Shown here: positions 31,218 through 42,129 of the stretch, piece by piece
Layout of the letters: every line of letters starts with the position of its first letter
Position numbering within the stretch: position 1 is the stretch's first letter
DNA from: Marthasterias glacialis
Lineage: Eukaryota > Echinodermata > Asteroidea > Forcipulatida > Asteriidae
Direction: 5' to 3'
DNA length: 64,000 bases
Assembly: GCA_911728455.2 (NCBI GenBank)
Contig: OU452228.1
Location: forward strand, 14,522,104-14,586,103
Notes under the pieces: model-generated
Databases searched by the model: none
The model's input: the letters and a program-made list of their open reading frames with translations, nothing else
Told to the model about the DNA's origin: nothing
Program-made: the position numbers and the translations under genes

Positions 31218-33463
31218 TTACCAAAACACTCTTACCTGTGCGGCCAAGTATACACCCATTCTCAACGCTGGGGTAAGATGTAAATGTTCATGGGTGATTC
31301 TGTGAAGACGTCGCAAACCAACTGACTGCCGGTCGAGGCCAGCATCCCACTCATACAACTGAAGTATGTGCGTCCAAGAGATGGTCTGTTTGTTGAACTG
31401 CGGACGAATATAAAGGGAAAGCATTATTTATACATGTACTGTAATCAAATTCACTGAAAAAGAACTGTCAGTCCATTTTTAGAGCACCATCCAAAAAGAA
31501 TAACTAAAACCAAACTATATGTAGATAATATGTATCTTTTTTTAATAAAGCAAAATTTAAAGCACCATCACCAGACCTCAGTGCAATATTTTGTTTTTTT
31601 AACCATGCAATGAATAGAGTGCAACAAGAATAAAGTGATCATAGTTATAAAAACCAAATTGAAATGCACAAACTATATGCTTGCAAAAGTTATAAACATA
31701 ATTTTCCAATGTTAACTTACGATCATTGCCTTGGTCTTATTGTGATAACCTGAATTCTCCAAGTTATTGCGGGTGGTTTTAGTGAGGTGAGGAACATCAC
31801 ATATGAAGTAAACACTCCTGGATCTGGTTGGGTCATGTGGGCTGGTACAACAGTGAAGTGGCTGATCAGTTTTAGTAATCTCATCTTCTTCATGGACGCG
31901 ATAAAATTTCCTATTCGCGGATGCCCCATCGGCAACGAAAGCTCGCACTGTGAAGCCAGCAACTTCTAGGAAGAAAACTGCCTCCCACATCAAAGGATAA
32001 AGCTGGTCACATGTGACTCCAACAGTTGGGTAGTAGGCAATTGCAGCATGAAGATGACTGAATATTCCCCGGACCATTTACACAAGGACTTGTGTTGCTG
32101 TTGGCTGCTTCTCACCTCTACAGCGCCGCTCAAAGTCGCAGACTTCATTGGCGTTGCTGCCTACATCGGTAAAACCAACAACCTTGCCTGACCTCACAGA
32201 AAAAACAAGCCCTGACTTTATCTTCATCTCATCGAAGAGAAGTTAGACGTTTCTTTCGTGCTCTGGACATGTTAATATGTTGTGGTCCGCCACCACTCCT
32301 TCAAGCATTGCTGCACTGAAACCAGTGGTGGGATCTGCAAAGTGCGTGTACGGATGGAGAGTGGATGGATGGGGTAGCCTGATAAAATTGGATTGACGCA
32401 TAAGGTTGTACGCTGAAGCTGATTTACTCTGAAGGGCAATACACTATCGGATGATGGCAGGATGCCAGCGCATCTGTTTGCCCTTCAGAGTAGACTCTCT
32501 CTGCTGATCCCACAGAAGGCATGCAGGGGAGTCCTTTCCAAGGATCTCGCTGACTTCATCATTGGCTTCAATCATCGCTGACTTTAGCTCTTCATGTTGC
32601 AGACCATCAACTACAACACTTTCCCGTTGAACCATAGAGGACACTTTCTCTTGAAGGAAAACTCCTCTCCGCTTTAAACTTCTTCTTTCTGTCTGCAGCA
32701 GTGTCACCTTCTCCTGCAGCTGTGTAGCTGTGAGGCACTTATTTGGCACTGAGGAAGAAGGAGACACATGCAGATTTACCCTTGTCCGCTGCTTACTTAT
32801 CTTAGCCATCAGATCACTTCGATGAACTCTACAAATCGGACATCGGCCTTGTGTTTGAAGGAGAAGCTTGCACTTGATATGGCGGATCGTGCCATCCAAG
32901 TAGAGATCATGTTTTGTAATTAAGACTGGCATCTGACCCTTCTCTCCTTTCTCAGACTCCACCAACTCATCAAAATCTTCATTACCAATGCAGATGAATG
33001 ATGTGACAATTTTTTGAAGAATGTGTGCCACATCTTCAGATCCCAGCTTTTCCGGCACATCACACCAAAGTGAACTCTTTCCACCTTTCTGCATGACATC
33101 ACGCACAACAACTTGCCAAGTACTATCTTCAAAAATAGTAAAGTAAAGCTCTGGGCGCCTTGTCTGCACACTCATTCTCATTACTTGTAGACAACCAGAT
33201 CCACGCCAGGTGACAAGCCCACGACCTCTTGCATCATCTTCCCACGCCGCCAATTTACTTGCTGGGATGCCCACATCGCTCTCATTGCCCTGACACTTTA
33301 CACAGACTCCCTCATGAAATGTAACAACATCGATGTTACAAGAGGCCTTCATCTTCCTCCTCTTCACTTTTACCCACCATCTCTTTAACTTTCCCTCACA
33401 CAGCTTACACACGAATGGTGGATGCACATCCTGCACATCCTGCACATGAAATTTCGGATACAT
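31218..33463 (-). pseudogene. P-element-like transposase copy B, three in-frame stops
   Basis: The minus-strand frame opens after an acceptor (TTTCATGTGCAG, about 33442) with PPFVCKLCEGKLKRWW, then IRHIKCKLL, CRVHRSDL, the coiled coil, MRWHPAIIR, IRLPHPSTLHPY, LLFDEMKIKSGLVFSVRSGK, VADGASANRKFY, ICDVPHLTKTTRNN and, in the exon at 31424-31240, ISWTHILQLYEWD and LTPALRMGVYLAAQ. Stops replace conserved residues: TAG for Trp in IIRW (about 32445), TAA in the NV-LLFDEM block (about 32246), and TAA before MVRGIF (about 32078). The finger-bearing first exon was not found, and the 3' end stops at module D. Confidence 0.8.
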
Positions 33464-33889
33464 TTTATTTATTTTCTAAGTAAAACATATTTTTGTTCAT
33501 TCATATCGTAAATCATGGTTCATGTTTCAAAAATCAACTGTCTTTTGTGTTTACTAACGTTCATGACGTGTCGTTAGTATTGCAAAAATGCCCAATTTTA
33601 TTCAGATTTTTCAATGCCTAAATTTGACAAAGTATTTCCTAAAAGACGCTTTAAGTTTTCCTTAAAACCAATCATTGTGGCAAATCCAGCTGAAAAATCA
33701 CGATTTTCTTTTCAAAGTGCGATTTTAAATCGTCAAAAAAAAAATCTGGAACACTCTGGTCAGCTGAAACACATACACGAATGGACGTGGAAATTTCTAA
33801 ACTCGACAACCCTCGCCTTTCTTAGCACTGCTGATCACTGTAAAACCACTAAAATCATATATATCATATTCATAAATATATATCATATT

Positions 33890-34280
33890 TATTCTTAATT
33901 ATTAGTCCTTCGGAAAGTCGGATTTTAACAGGAAAAACTCGAGAAGATTGGAAATTACGAGACGCATCGAACGGAACAAAGTACGCACAGCTGGTACAGC
34001 TAGAGGGGTACTGCGCATGCGTTCTGCATTTGTCCGTTCGTAGTAGCTTCTCAACACTCTTGCGTGTGCAAACTTTTCTTTGCTCCAGTAAGGGTCATTT
34101 TCGGCAGCTAGGGCCGTGCACACAGGATGTTATCGCGGTCGTAAATCTGTCGCGCGGCAGGAGGTCTCCATGCCTTTTCCACTGGTCAGCCAAGTCGCTA
34201 ATTGGCTTGTAAATACCCCAGGGGGGTTCAGCGGGCCGTTCAAACTCCATGTATTTCATTCCTCCATGGTTAAAGGTACA
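33890..34280 (-). promoter_or_regulatory. Conserved 5' module B of P-like copy B
   Basis: Contains TGCGCATGCGTT (34011) and the shared blocks GGAGGTCTCCATGCCTTTTCCACTGG and GTCGCTAATTGGCTTG, and ends TTCAAACTCCATG...CCATGGTTA, almost the same phrase as at the end of module C (TTCAAACTCC...CTATGGTTA). It lies about 550 bp upstream of the coding part of copy B. Confidence 0.5.
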
Positions 34281-34860
34281 AAAGTAAATAACATACATTG
34301 GATGTTAGTAGTCATGGATAACATTAGTAATAACTATATAATATAACGAGGAAATAATCGGGTATTATTTCCCCCGTTACATACAGAAAGACAATTGCGT
34401 AGATTGCTCATCAGAATGATTTAAATCAATAGAAAGGTACAGTTGAGTATTGTGGCTGACTCAGGGCTCACTTGTGCCCTGAGGAGTTTCAGTGTACTGT
34501 AATTCTCAAACCTTTGAGAATTAACACCCAACAAAGAGCACCCAAAAGACTAGTATTCACAAGTACATGTACCGCACCAACCAACATAACAAAGGGGACC
34601 ACCGAGGCACTGTTCAAGTTGTCCAGATGTGTAGTACAGTAGGAGAGATAATAATCTGGAATTTAATGAACAAGAAAACTTACAAAAACATGTATACAGT
34701 TAGTAATTAGAACAAGCAAAACTATCTTCTACCAATGCCAAATTGTGTAACTTAAAGAGGATAAGAAATACACTGATTTAGTTTGCCTTCATGAACTTTC
34801 ACTTTCACATCAAAATCTCCTTCAAAATGCATTAAAATCTTTCCTTGGTGATTCATTATT
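34280..34860. other. Spacer between copies B and C, no gene seen
   Basis: AT-rich sequence where the 3' half of copy C would be expected. None of the downstream P-transposase blocks is present. Confidence 0.4.
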
Positions 34861-34989
34861 TTTATGGATTAAAACAAGGAGCATACTGCTTGCCAAATTG
34901 GGGTCTTTGAGGTCCAATAAAGGGTGAATAACGTGAAATGAAGACTGGCAAATATCTGTATATGTATTTACTGCTTGAAAGCACATGTG

Positions 34990-36555
34990 CTATAAAGATT
35001 GCTACACAGTGTTTATGTGTCAAAACAATGTGGCACTTGTACCCACACATTGTTCCCTCATACTTATAGCATAGAGCTACAAACCCACTACACCTCCTCT
35101 CAAACGCAAGAACCTCATTGCCTACGTCCCCAACATCAACGAAGCCGACAATTTTACCTGATCGAGCGTTGTACACAAGGTCGGACTTGACCTTCATTTC
35201 ATCAAATGCTACGGTGACATTCCTCTCATGATCAGGCATGGCTGCTGTGTTGGTATCAGTGATGATGCGCTTCACCATGTCACTGTTGAAACCTGTTGTG
35301 GGGTTTCCAAAGTGGCTATAAGGATGTAGAGTGCTGGGATGGGGAAGCCGGATGAAGTCACTCTCACGCAGTAGATTATATGAAGACGACGACTTATTTT
35401 GCAATGCGATGCACCATCTGATGATGGCAGGGTGCCAACGCATGCCCTTTCCCTTCTTCATGCTGTCTACTTGCTGCTGCCAAAGTAGAGCTGCCGGTGA
35501 TTCGTCTCCTAATGTTGTAGTCATCGATGTCTCGTTGGCTTTCAAGAAGTCTTGGAGAAGACAATCCTGGTCTGGTTGAAGAATTTCCCCCTCCCGGACT
35601 ACCATCTCCTGAACTTTCATCTGGGTGTTAGCCAGCTTCTTCTTTAGCAGGTTTTTCTCACAACTCAGCTGATTTGCTTTTCTAATGAGGTCTGCTCGGC
35701 TCAGTAGATCGTTTCTGGTTGTGGACTGTGTAATTGACATACATGTAGTTAGTTTTCCCCCCGTTTCTTACCTCTTAAAACGACTGGAGATTGAAAACAA
35801 GTCACCTCGGTGAACTCTACACGCTGAGCAGCGAACTGACGTCATGGGAAGGAGAAGGCTGCACAGATTGTGGCGTATCGTGGAAAATGGATGCTGCTGG
35901 TAGACATCATTACCGGTAATTGTGATCGGGATTTCCCCATTCATCCCTGTCTTGGAGGTCACCAAATGTGGGAAATCATCATTGCCGATGCAAACGCCAT
36001 TCTGTGTCACGATGTGGATGAACTGGACCATAGCGTCTTTCTCCTGTATTTTGCTGGGAATCCCTCTAAACAAATCATGGGACGATGCCATCTTGTTAAC
36101 CACTTTGACCTCCCAGGTTTCATCAACAAACAATTTGGCAACAACTGATGGCTGACCACTCCTCAACATGCAACTCATCTGCAAGAAATCATCACCTTGC
36201 CATACAGACATTTGATGCTGACTAGCAATGTCTGCCAAGGTGAGTGCCTCATCATGGCATTGTGGACAACGGACCTCATTGAAGTTACACAATGTGATGC
36301 TGCACCGGTTGTCCCGCTTGTGCTTCTTCTCCCTCTCCCACCATGACTTCAAATTCTTGACACAATTATAGCACACAAATGGGGGATGAATGCTAACCTC
36401 ATCGAACTGAATGTCAACATTCAGAGCCCGGAGGATGAGCTGCTGGTACTGCATTTTTTCATGTGGTTTCCTTCCGGCACATAGGGTTCTGTTTTTGCCA
36501 CAGAGCCTACAAATATTTGGAAGACTCATGATTGACTCGTAGTAGACTTAACAAT
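34990..36555 (-). CDS. P-element-like transposase copy C, open but 3'-truncated
   Basis: ATG at 36529 follows an acceptor (ATCTTTCAG). The first 250 residues carry a CRLCG...CYNC finger pair, a second Cys cluster (CPQCHDE) and CSACRVHRGDL. A 58-bp intron (donor AAGAG/GTAAGAAACG near 35766, acceptor CAACCAG near 35713) joins in phase to the coiled coil (LIRKANQLSCEKNLLKKKL), MRWHPAIIRWCIALQNKS, LPHPSTLHPYSHFGNPTTGF, VAFDEMK and RSGKIVGFVDVG. No stop or shift was seen, making this the best-preserved copy. It stops matching after FERRC (about 35090), losing the remaining catalytic and C-terminal blocks, so any protein would lack half of the catalytic core. Confidence 0.75.
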
Positions 36556-36559
36556 CTGA

Positions 36560-37400
36560 AAGATAATATGAAAAAGCCCAATAACTTGATAAGATAAGTT
36601 ATTTTTTCTAAAAAGAATGAAAGTTTCAGATGTCATTACAGTGAACTATTTCTCTTAAATTGCATAGCAAAATGCTATTTTATCAATTGCTACTCCAAAT
36701 TAGCATTCAGTGTGCACAAGTTTTGTTATTTGCAAAAAGTGTTGATATAATTGTTCCCTGCACAGTAGGAACAACAAATCCACAAAAAAAATATTAAATA
36801 TTGTAGGCCTATCTATAGTGTATGACTATACTAGTATAGGCTTTTCTTTTTTGCTTTCCCCATTTTTAATTTTAACTTGCAGAAATATAACAATATAACT
36901 AAAATGAGTGACAGTCCACAAAAAAAATACATAAATAAAAATAGCTCCACTTTTAGTACTCAGCAGTAGTACTAGTAGTAGGCATGAAAGCTAGAAAGCT
37001 CATTTCATAAAATCTAAATTTTATATCGTGACAAATGACAACGAGATTGTTAAAGTTGTGCCACAACTTGTGGGGTTCTTTACCTCAAGTAAAATAGGCT
37101 CAAAATAAAAGCCAATAAAGGAAGGACCCTATATAAATTATAAGAGTTGACTTCCCACTGGCACTTTCGCGATTCGCCAGTTCTTGTCGAAAAAAAAAAA
37201 ATGAATAATTGTTTTGTTTACATCGAGACGTGACAAAGATTTGGCATGCATAGGCATGGCATCAGACTAGCACTGAAAGACAGCCCATCTTCTTGCCATC
37301 ACATTGAACCAGTTTTCGGACGTGAAAACTCATGAGAAAGGTTGAAAATTAATAAAAATATTAATGGCATATTTCCGAGGCAATTTGTGTGAAAAATGGT
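36560..37400. other. Intron-like region between module C and copy C coding exon
   Basis: No reading frame with recognisable content. On the minus strand it begins with a GTAAGTTAC donor (about 37411) and ends with an ATCTTTCAG acceptor (about 36556), so it fits a single 5' UTR intron. Confidence 0.45.
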
Positions 37401-37815
37401 GTAACTTACCGAAATATTGTGCGATTTTCGTGATTTAAACTTTGTCGGAAAGTACTTCGTAAAGGCTGTAACTGCACATGCACATCTAACAGCTGAGAGC
37501 CATGAGGAACAACTGCGCATGCGGTAAACGTTTGATGCACAGTGCTTGTTTACTCCAGTGATGGAAAACAAGATGCAGCGAAATGACGTCATGCGGTATT
37601 CCAGGGCACTGAGTGAAGGCGGGCTGTCGGTTACCAGCGTAAAAACACCGCGACGCACATCCCAGTGAAAGCAAGCCTGCGGTCGTAGAAGTTTACGAGA
37701 TCTCAGCGGGTGGTGCAGTGCTTTACCTATGGGTTTGCTGATAGCGTTAATTGGCTGAATTTGATGACCGCGAAGTTCAAACTCCTTGGGTTTGTAGCTC
37801 TATGGTTAGAGTAAA
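37400..37815 (-). promoter_or_regulatory. Conserved 5' module C of P-like copy C
   Basis: CTGCGCATGCGGT (37504) lies beside blocks shared with the other modules: AGCGGGTGGTGCAG, GCGTTAATTGGCTG, and a terminal TTCAAACTCC...CTATGGTTA. A clean donor (ATTTCG/GTAAGTTAC) on the minus strand ends the presumed first exon. The LINE fragment starts directly at the module edge. Confidence 0.5.
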
Positions 37816-38165
37816 TGGTGAAGAAGAGTGGCCCAAGGACAGATCCCTGGGGTACACCAAACAAGAGTGTAGCAGGTGATGATAAAACACCATGAATGTT
37901 GACGGCTTGGGTTCTGTTGCTAATGTAAGATTGAATCCATTGGAGAGCGGGACCCTTGACACCCAAAAATTTCAGGGGTCCAAGAAGGATATTATGGTCT
38001 ATGGTGTCAAAGGTCGCAAAAAGGTCTAGAAGAACTAAGAACACACTAGCGTTTATCATCTACAGTGCGAAGAATATCATTATGTACTCCCAACAATGCA
38101 CTTTCTGTCCCATGATATTTTCTGTATGCAGATTGAGAGGGCTCATTCAAATTGAATTGATAATA
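37800..38165 (-). mobile_element. CR1/L2-type LINE reverse-transcriptase fragment
   Basis: Two adjoining minus-strand frames read [20 protein letters not shown], then SVFLVLLDLFATFDTIDHN, FLGVKGPALQWIQSYISNRT and VPQGSVLGPLFFTIY. These are reverse-transcriptase blocks A and B of the CR1/L2/Rex type. The catalytic YxDD block is missing. The fragment is joined at about 38170-38230 to the gypsy fragment, so one inserted into or recombined with the other. Confidence 0.75.
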
Positions 38166-38229
38166 TAAACATAGTGGCCTGGCCAGAAACCCACTGCTCA
38201 GGAATTTAGGGGTGTGCCCTGGCGCACAG

Positions 38230-38902
38230 CGTCCTTGTAAGTCTGTTGTCAAATAATTGATCATATGCTGAAAAGTAGCTGGTGCATTCTTCATCCCAAA
38301 GGGCATAACTTTGAATTGATACAGGCCATCAGGTCAGGTGTTGCAAAAGCAGACATTTCTTTTGCCTGTTCAGTAGGCCTGAGTGGTTGTTTGCCAGTAA
38401 CCTTTCAGCATGTCACATTTGCTGGCAAATTTCGCTTTACCAATTTGGTCAAGACAGTCATCGATTCTTGGTATAGGAAATGAATCTGTTTTGGTCAGAC
38501 TGTTCACTTTTCTGTAGTCTGTACAGAAGTGATATGTTTTATCTGGCTTTGGCACCAAAATGCATGGTGAACTCCACTCACTGTTACTAGGTTCAATTAT
38601 ATCATTATCAAGAATATATTTCACTTCTTGGCGTAGCTGGGTAGCTGGGAACTGGATTCATCCTATATGGATGCTGTTTTACTGGTCTAGCTTCGCCTAC
38701 ATCTACATTATGACATACTAGGTAGATTGGTTTTGCCAGGGACATCGGTAAATATCTGTGAGTATTTACCAATTAGTTCTGTCAACTGACCTTGTTCACA
38801 AGCTGTCAAATGGGACAGTTTATCATCTGAATGCTGGTGCACATCAGAATTTTGGAGTTTGACACTTGGCTCAAAATCTCGCTTTATGTCTGAACAATTC
38901 AT
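38230..38902 (-). pseudogene. pol: Gmr1-like Ty3/gypsy reverse-transcriptase region
   Basis: Minus-strand pieces read LTELIGKYSQIFTDVPG, YILDNDIIEPSNSEWSSPC, VPKPDKTYHFCTDYRKVNS, FPIPRIDDCLDQIGKAKFA and [16 protein letters not shown]. The reverse transcriptase follows, rather than precedes, the integrase C-terminus at 38921-39240. That order defines the Gmr1-like gypsy group of deuterostomes (family knowledge). Frames break between pieces and the catalytic YIDD block is absent, so it is a dead fragment. Confidence 0.7.
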
Positions 38903-39593
38903 GTCCTCGCAGTCATTGTTTTATTGGTCATTGTTGACAGCCTCTGCAACTGCAATTGGCTTCCCATCTCTGTCGCGATATTCTCTTATCATGTTGATGT
39001 GACACATTCTTCTTTGTTTGTGTCTTTCCGGCATAATGTATTCTACATGATTGACTTTTCTCTCTACTTGATATGGTCCATTGTATCTAGCCTGGAGTGG
39101 CTGCCTAGGTATTGGGAGTAGTAGCACAAGAACCTGATCACCAGGTTGAAAATTTCTCTCCCTGGTATTTTTATCATACCATGTCTTTATCACAGGTTTT
39201 ACAAAGAGAATCTTTTTCTTAGTGCCACCTAGAGTTGAAAGATGGCCAAATCCTATGCGACACTTACTCGACTTAAAAATTAAAACTACTACCTATTGGT
39301 AAATATTTTAGTTTTTTTTTTGTAAACCATATGTTTGGGTTTAATAGTCAAAAAGTATTAATTCATTTTGATTTAGACTTAACATTTAGCACTTTAATAC
39401 CAAAGTAGTAACTAAGTGTGTACTATCTGTTGGGAAACTCTGATCAAAGTTATATTTCCAATAGGTGTGAATAACAACTGCATGATTTTAATTAGTACAA
39501 TATACATACGTGTACACATTATACTTGCTTGTTTAAGTCTGTTCACAAAATCTGCTTGTTGTTCATCAGTCATTGCACTTCGGTCATCAGGAT
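38759..39593. repeat. 0.8-kb direct repeat, copy 1
   Basis: From GAGTATTTACCAATTAG (38759) to CGGTCATCAGGAT (39593) this segment is nearly identical to 41312-42128. It includes the integrase C-terminus and about 350 bp of non-coding sequence. Copy 1 has an extra ATTAGTACAATATACATAC-type insert near 39495. Confidence 0.85.
38921..39240 (-). pseudogene. pol: Gmr1-like integrase C-terminal domain, copy 1
   Basis: Reads MIKTWYDKNTRERNFQPGDQ, then VLVLLLPIPRQPLQARYNGP, YQVERKVNHVEYIMPERHK and RRMCHINMIREYRDRDGKP, the GPF/Y-type C-terminus of a gypsy integrase. The upstream integrase core is missing. The 5' boundary at about 39240 is followed by non-coding sequence that is part of the 0.8-kb duplication. 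Confidence 0.75.
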
Positions 39594-39599
39594 GACGAG

Positions 39600-39780
39600 G
39601 GTCAAAGATGTCTGCAAAGGTTTTTTTTGAAAGCTAACGAAAAAATTAAAGAGCAATCAAACTTTCTCGTAAACTAAAGACTAACAAAAAATCAACGTAA
39701 GTGGCGTTTGTTGCCGCTCTGAGAGCTGAGCTGGAGGCCATCGCCGTCGCCCAGCCGGGGAGATAGATACACATTGTAAC
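39600..39780. other. Putative promoter region of plus-strand integrase-like exon
   Basis: Short spacer turning GC-richer (GCTGGAGGCCATCGCCGTCGC) just before the ATG at 39787. No TATA box was recognised. Confidence 0.25.
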
Positions 39781-39786
39781 GTTAAC

Positions 39787-40140
39787 ATGGACGCCCACGT
39801 TGTTTGTCGAAATTTACAGAGAAGGGTAGAGAGACTATATACAGTAATTGTAAATGGCGAGGGCAGTGCTGACAATATTCACTATAGGCTCGACAGTCTC
39901 TGCAGGGATATTCTCCAGTACAGGGAATATATTCCTGACTATGTATACATCTCAAATAATTTGCTATTAGCGAAGCAAATAATCGACACCGTCCCCGACA
40001 GTGGTAGTGATGATGACTCGTCTTCGTCTGTCCAACCAGAAACAACGTTGTCAGGTGGTGTTGGTCGACCAAAGTATAACATCACAGCAGAGCAACTACG
40101 TTTTTTCATAAGTAAATTCCATTCGGAAAGAGTATCGCAC
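39787..40140 (+). pseudogene. N-terminal exon of an integrase-core (Ginger-type) multicopy family
   Basis: The ATG opens a 170-residue frame. The first 118 residues look real: a helical segment (VVCRNLQRRVERLYTVI), an acidic/Ser-rich linker (SGSDDDSSSS) and GRPKYNITAEQLRFFISKFH. The G-R-P-(K/R)-(Y/F)-x-I-x-x-x-Q-L motif typically precedes a helix-turn-helix and an rve-type integrase core in multicopy animal genes. After about 40140 the frame turns low-complexity and no core follows, so only the first exon is here. It lies between the two 0.8-kb direct repeats. Confidence 0.4.
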
Positions 40141-40309
40141 GGACTCTCCACTTTGTCACTTTTTTATATTATTTTATTACAAACTACTTTACTGCAGCAG
40201 TTTAGACTGTTTGTTTTCAAATTAAAAATAGGCCTAGATGTATTTAGACTTAACCCCGAGAGAGGCAATTGTTCGCATTTTACGCTCAAATCGGGGTAGG
40301 CCTACGCTT

Positions 40310-41260
40310 TTATTTGTTTATCTGCGTATTCAAAGGAACACGCTTAATTATGCACAGAAACTTTCTGTTTTCTCCTTGAAAGTCCTTAGGAGACATCTGC
40401 TATGCTGAGAGAGCGAATGATATCCAGTGTATTGATACCTGGTGTTACACTACGCGATCTACTGAGCTGAGCAAAAACATGCGAAAATCCTTGGGAGGGT
40501 CTTATCTGGCTCGACGGGGTCAACAAAGTTTTTTAAGCGAGCAACGCTAAAAAACGTGTTTCGCTGCAAATAAAAGCTTATCACCCACGAGATGCAGGAT
40601 TTGAATGGGCCTAGATAGAGAGTGAAAAATTAGTAAGACTGATGTGCTCACTCTACCCTTCATGAATTGGGGTTTTGGTTAATAATTTTCTTATTGGCAG
40701 GATTATGACGTTTTACTATGGGTACATATACTTAAGTAGTCCACGGAGGAAGGTATTTTATGTCGAACAATTGGTCAAACCTATACAACGTAGTCTAGGT
40801 CCTACTCCCTTGATTCATAGAAACTATGGAAGTTGGAACCCAGTCATATACCTTGGAGTTGGTTGAAGATGAATGATGGAGGGTGCAATGTTGGTTTGAT
40901 AGTCTGAAGGTTTGTTGATATGACGATTTGCTACACATAGTTCAAACATACACATTTTACCTAAGAGTAAGACAGTATGTCATGCACATGTAACTGGGAG
41001 TTTGCTTAACCAAAGATGAAATAATGATCAGTAGGCCTACATGAAGAGTGACAAAATGAAGTTAATGTGAAATACGCAATCCTCAAATCCATGTATTATT
41101 TTTATGGTGGTGTGAACCTTCAATTTACACAATGATGTTGCTTAACAGTTTTTACATTGTTTATGTGTGTTTCAAAGTCGGCATGTGTGGCTTTTGAAGA
41201 TGGAGGACAAAATTCACTGAGACTAATGTCCTGCTGGATGGGTCTGATGTAAATTCTTTG
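40310..41260. other. Spacer between direct repeats, no gene seen
   Basis: Mixed AT-rich sequence with GTAGGCCTAC words common in this window. No domain recognised on either strand. Confidence 0.35.
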
Positions 41261-41311
41261 GGAGCTGAACAGCTTCAAATCCATGGCTGAACATGGGCCT
41301 GAGTGGACAAC

Positions 41312-42128
41312 TGTGAGTATTTACCAATTAGTTCTGTCAACTGACCTTGTTCACAAGCTGTCAAATGGGACAGTTTATCATCTGAATGCTGGTGCACATC
41401 AGAATTTTGGAGTTTGACACTTGGCTCAAAATCTCGCTTTATGTCTGAACAATTCATGTCCTCGCAGTCATTGTTTTATTGGTCATTGTTGACAGCCTCT
41501 GCAACTGCAATTGGCTTCCCATCTCTGTCGTGATATTCTCTTATCATGTTGATGTGACACATTCTTCTTTGTTTGCGTCTTTCCGGCATAATGTATTCTA
41601 CATGATTGACTTTTCTCTCTACTTGATATGGTCCATAGTATCTAGCCTGGAGTGGCTGCCTAGGTATTGGGAGTAGCACTAGAACCTGATCACCAGGTTG
41701 AACATTTCTCTCCCTGGTATTTTTATCATACCATGTCTTTATCACAGGTTTTACAAAGAGAATCTTTTTCTTAGTGCCACCTAGAGTTGAAAGATGGCCA
41801 AATCCTATGAGACACTTACTCGACTTAAAAATTAAAACTACAACCTATTGGTAAATATTTTAGTTTTTTTTTTGTAAACCATATGTTTGGGTTTAATAGT
41901 CAAAAAGTATTAATTCATTTTGATTTAGACTTAACATTTAGCACTTTAATACCAAAGTAGTAACTAAGTGTGTACTATCTGTTGGGAAACTCTGATCAAA
42001 GTTATATTTCCTATAGGTGTGAATAACAACTGCATGATTTTAATGTGTACACATTATACTTACTTGTTTAAGTCTGTTCACAAAATCTGCTTGTTGTTCA
42101 TCAGTCATTGCACTTCGGTCATCAGGAT
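41312..42128. repeat. 0.8-kb direct repeat, copy 2
   Basis: Near-identical to 38759-39593, offset about 2,550 bp. Only scattered substitutions and a few small indels separate the copies, so the duplication is recent. Copy 2 ends at ATCAGGATTCGAGGG, copy 1 at ATCAGGATGACGAGG. Confidence 0.85.
41476..41790 (-). pseudogene. pol: Gmr1-like integrase C-terminal domain, copy 2
   Basis: Same peptide as copy 1 with few changes (RERNVQPGDQVLVLLPIP; YYGPYQVERKVNHVEYIMP). Here LLPIP lacks the extra Leu of copy 1, which is nearer the usual form. It is followed by the linker peptide (MNCSDIKRDFEPSVKL) to 41312 but not by reverse transcriptase. Confidence 0.75.
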
Positions 42129-42129
42129 T

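Noticed and set aside
31218..33463. Stop-codon recoding in P-like copy B
   Set aside because: The stops replace ordinary conserved residues in different places, and sister copy A shows frameshifts, so plain pseudogenisation explains them.
35997..36529. THAP domain at the start of the P-like copies
   Set aside because: The C2CH spacing and the AVPTF-type end of THAP are not visible; the Cys pairs are spaced like a ZAD-type finger.
37299..37658. Gene in module C
   Set aside because: The frame overlaps a conserved non-coding 5' module shared by four loci, and the frame is not conserved among them.
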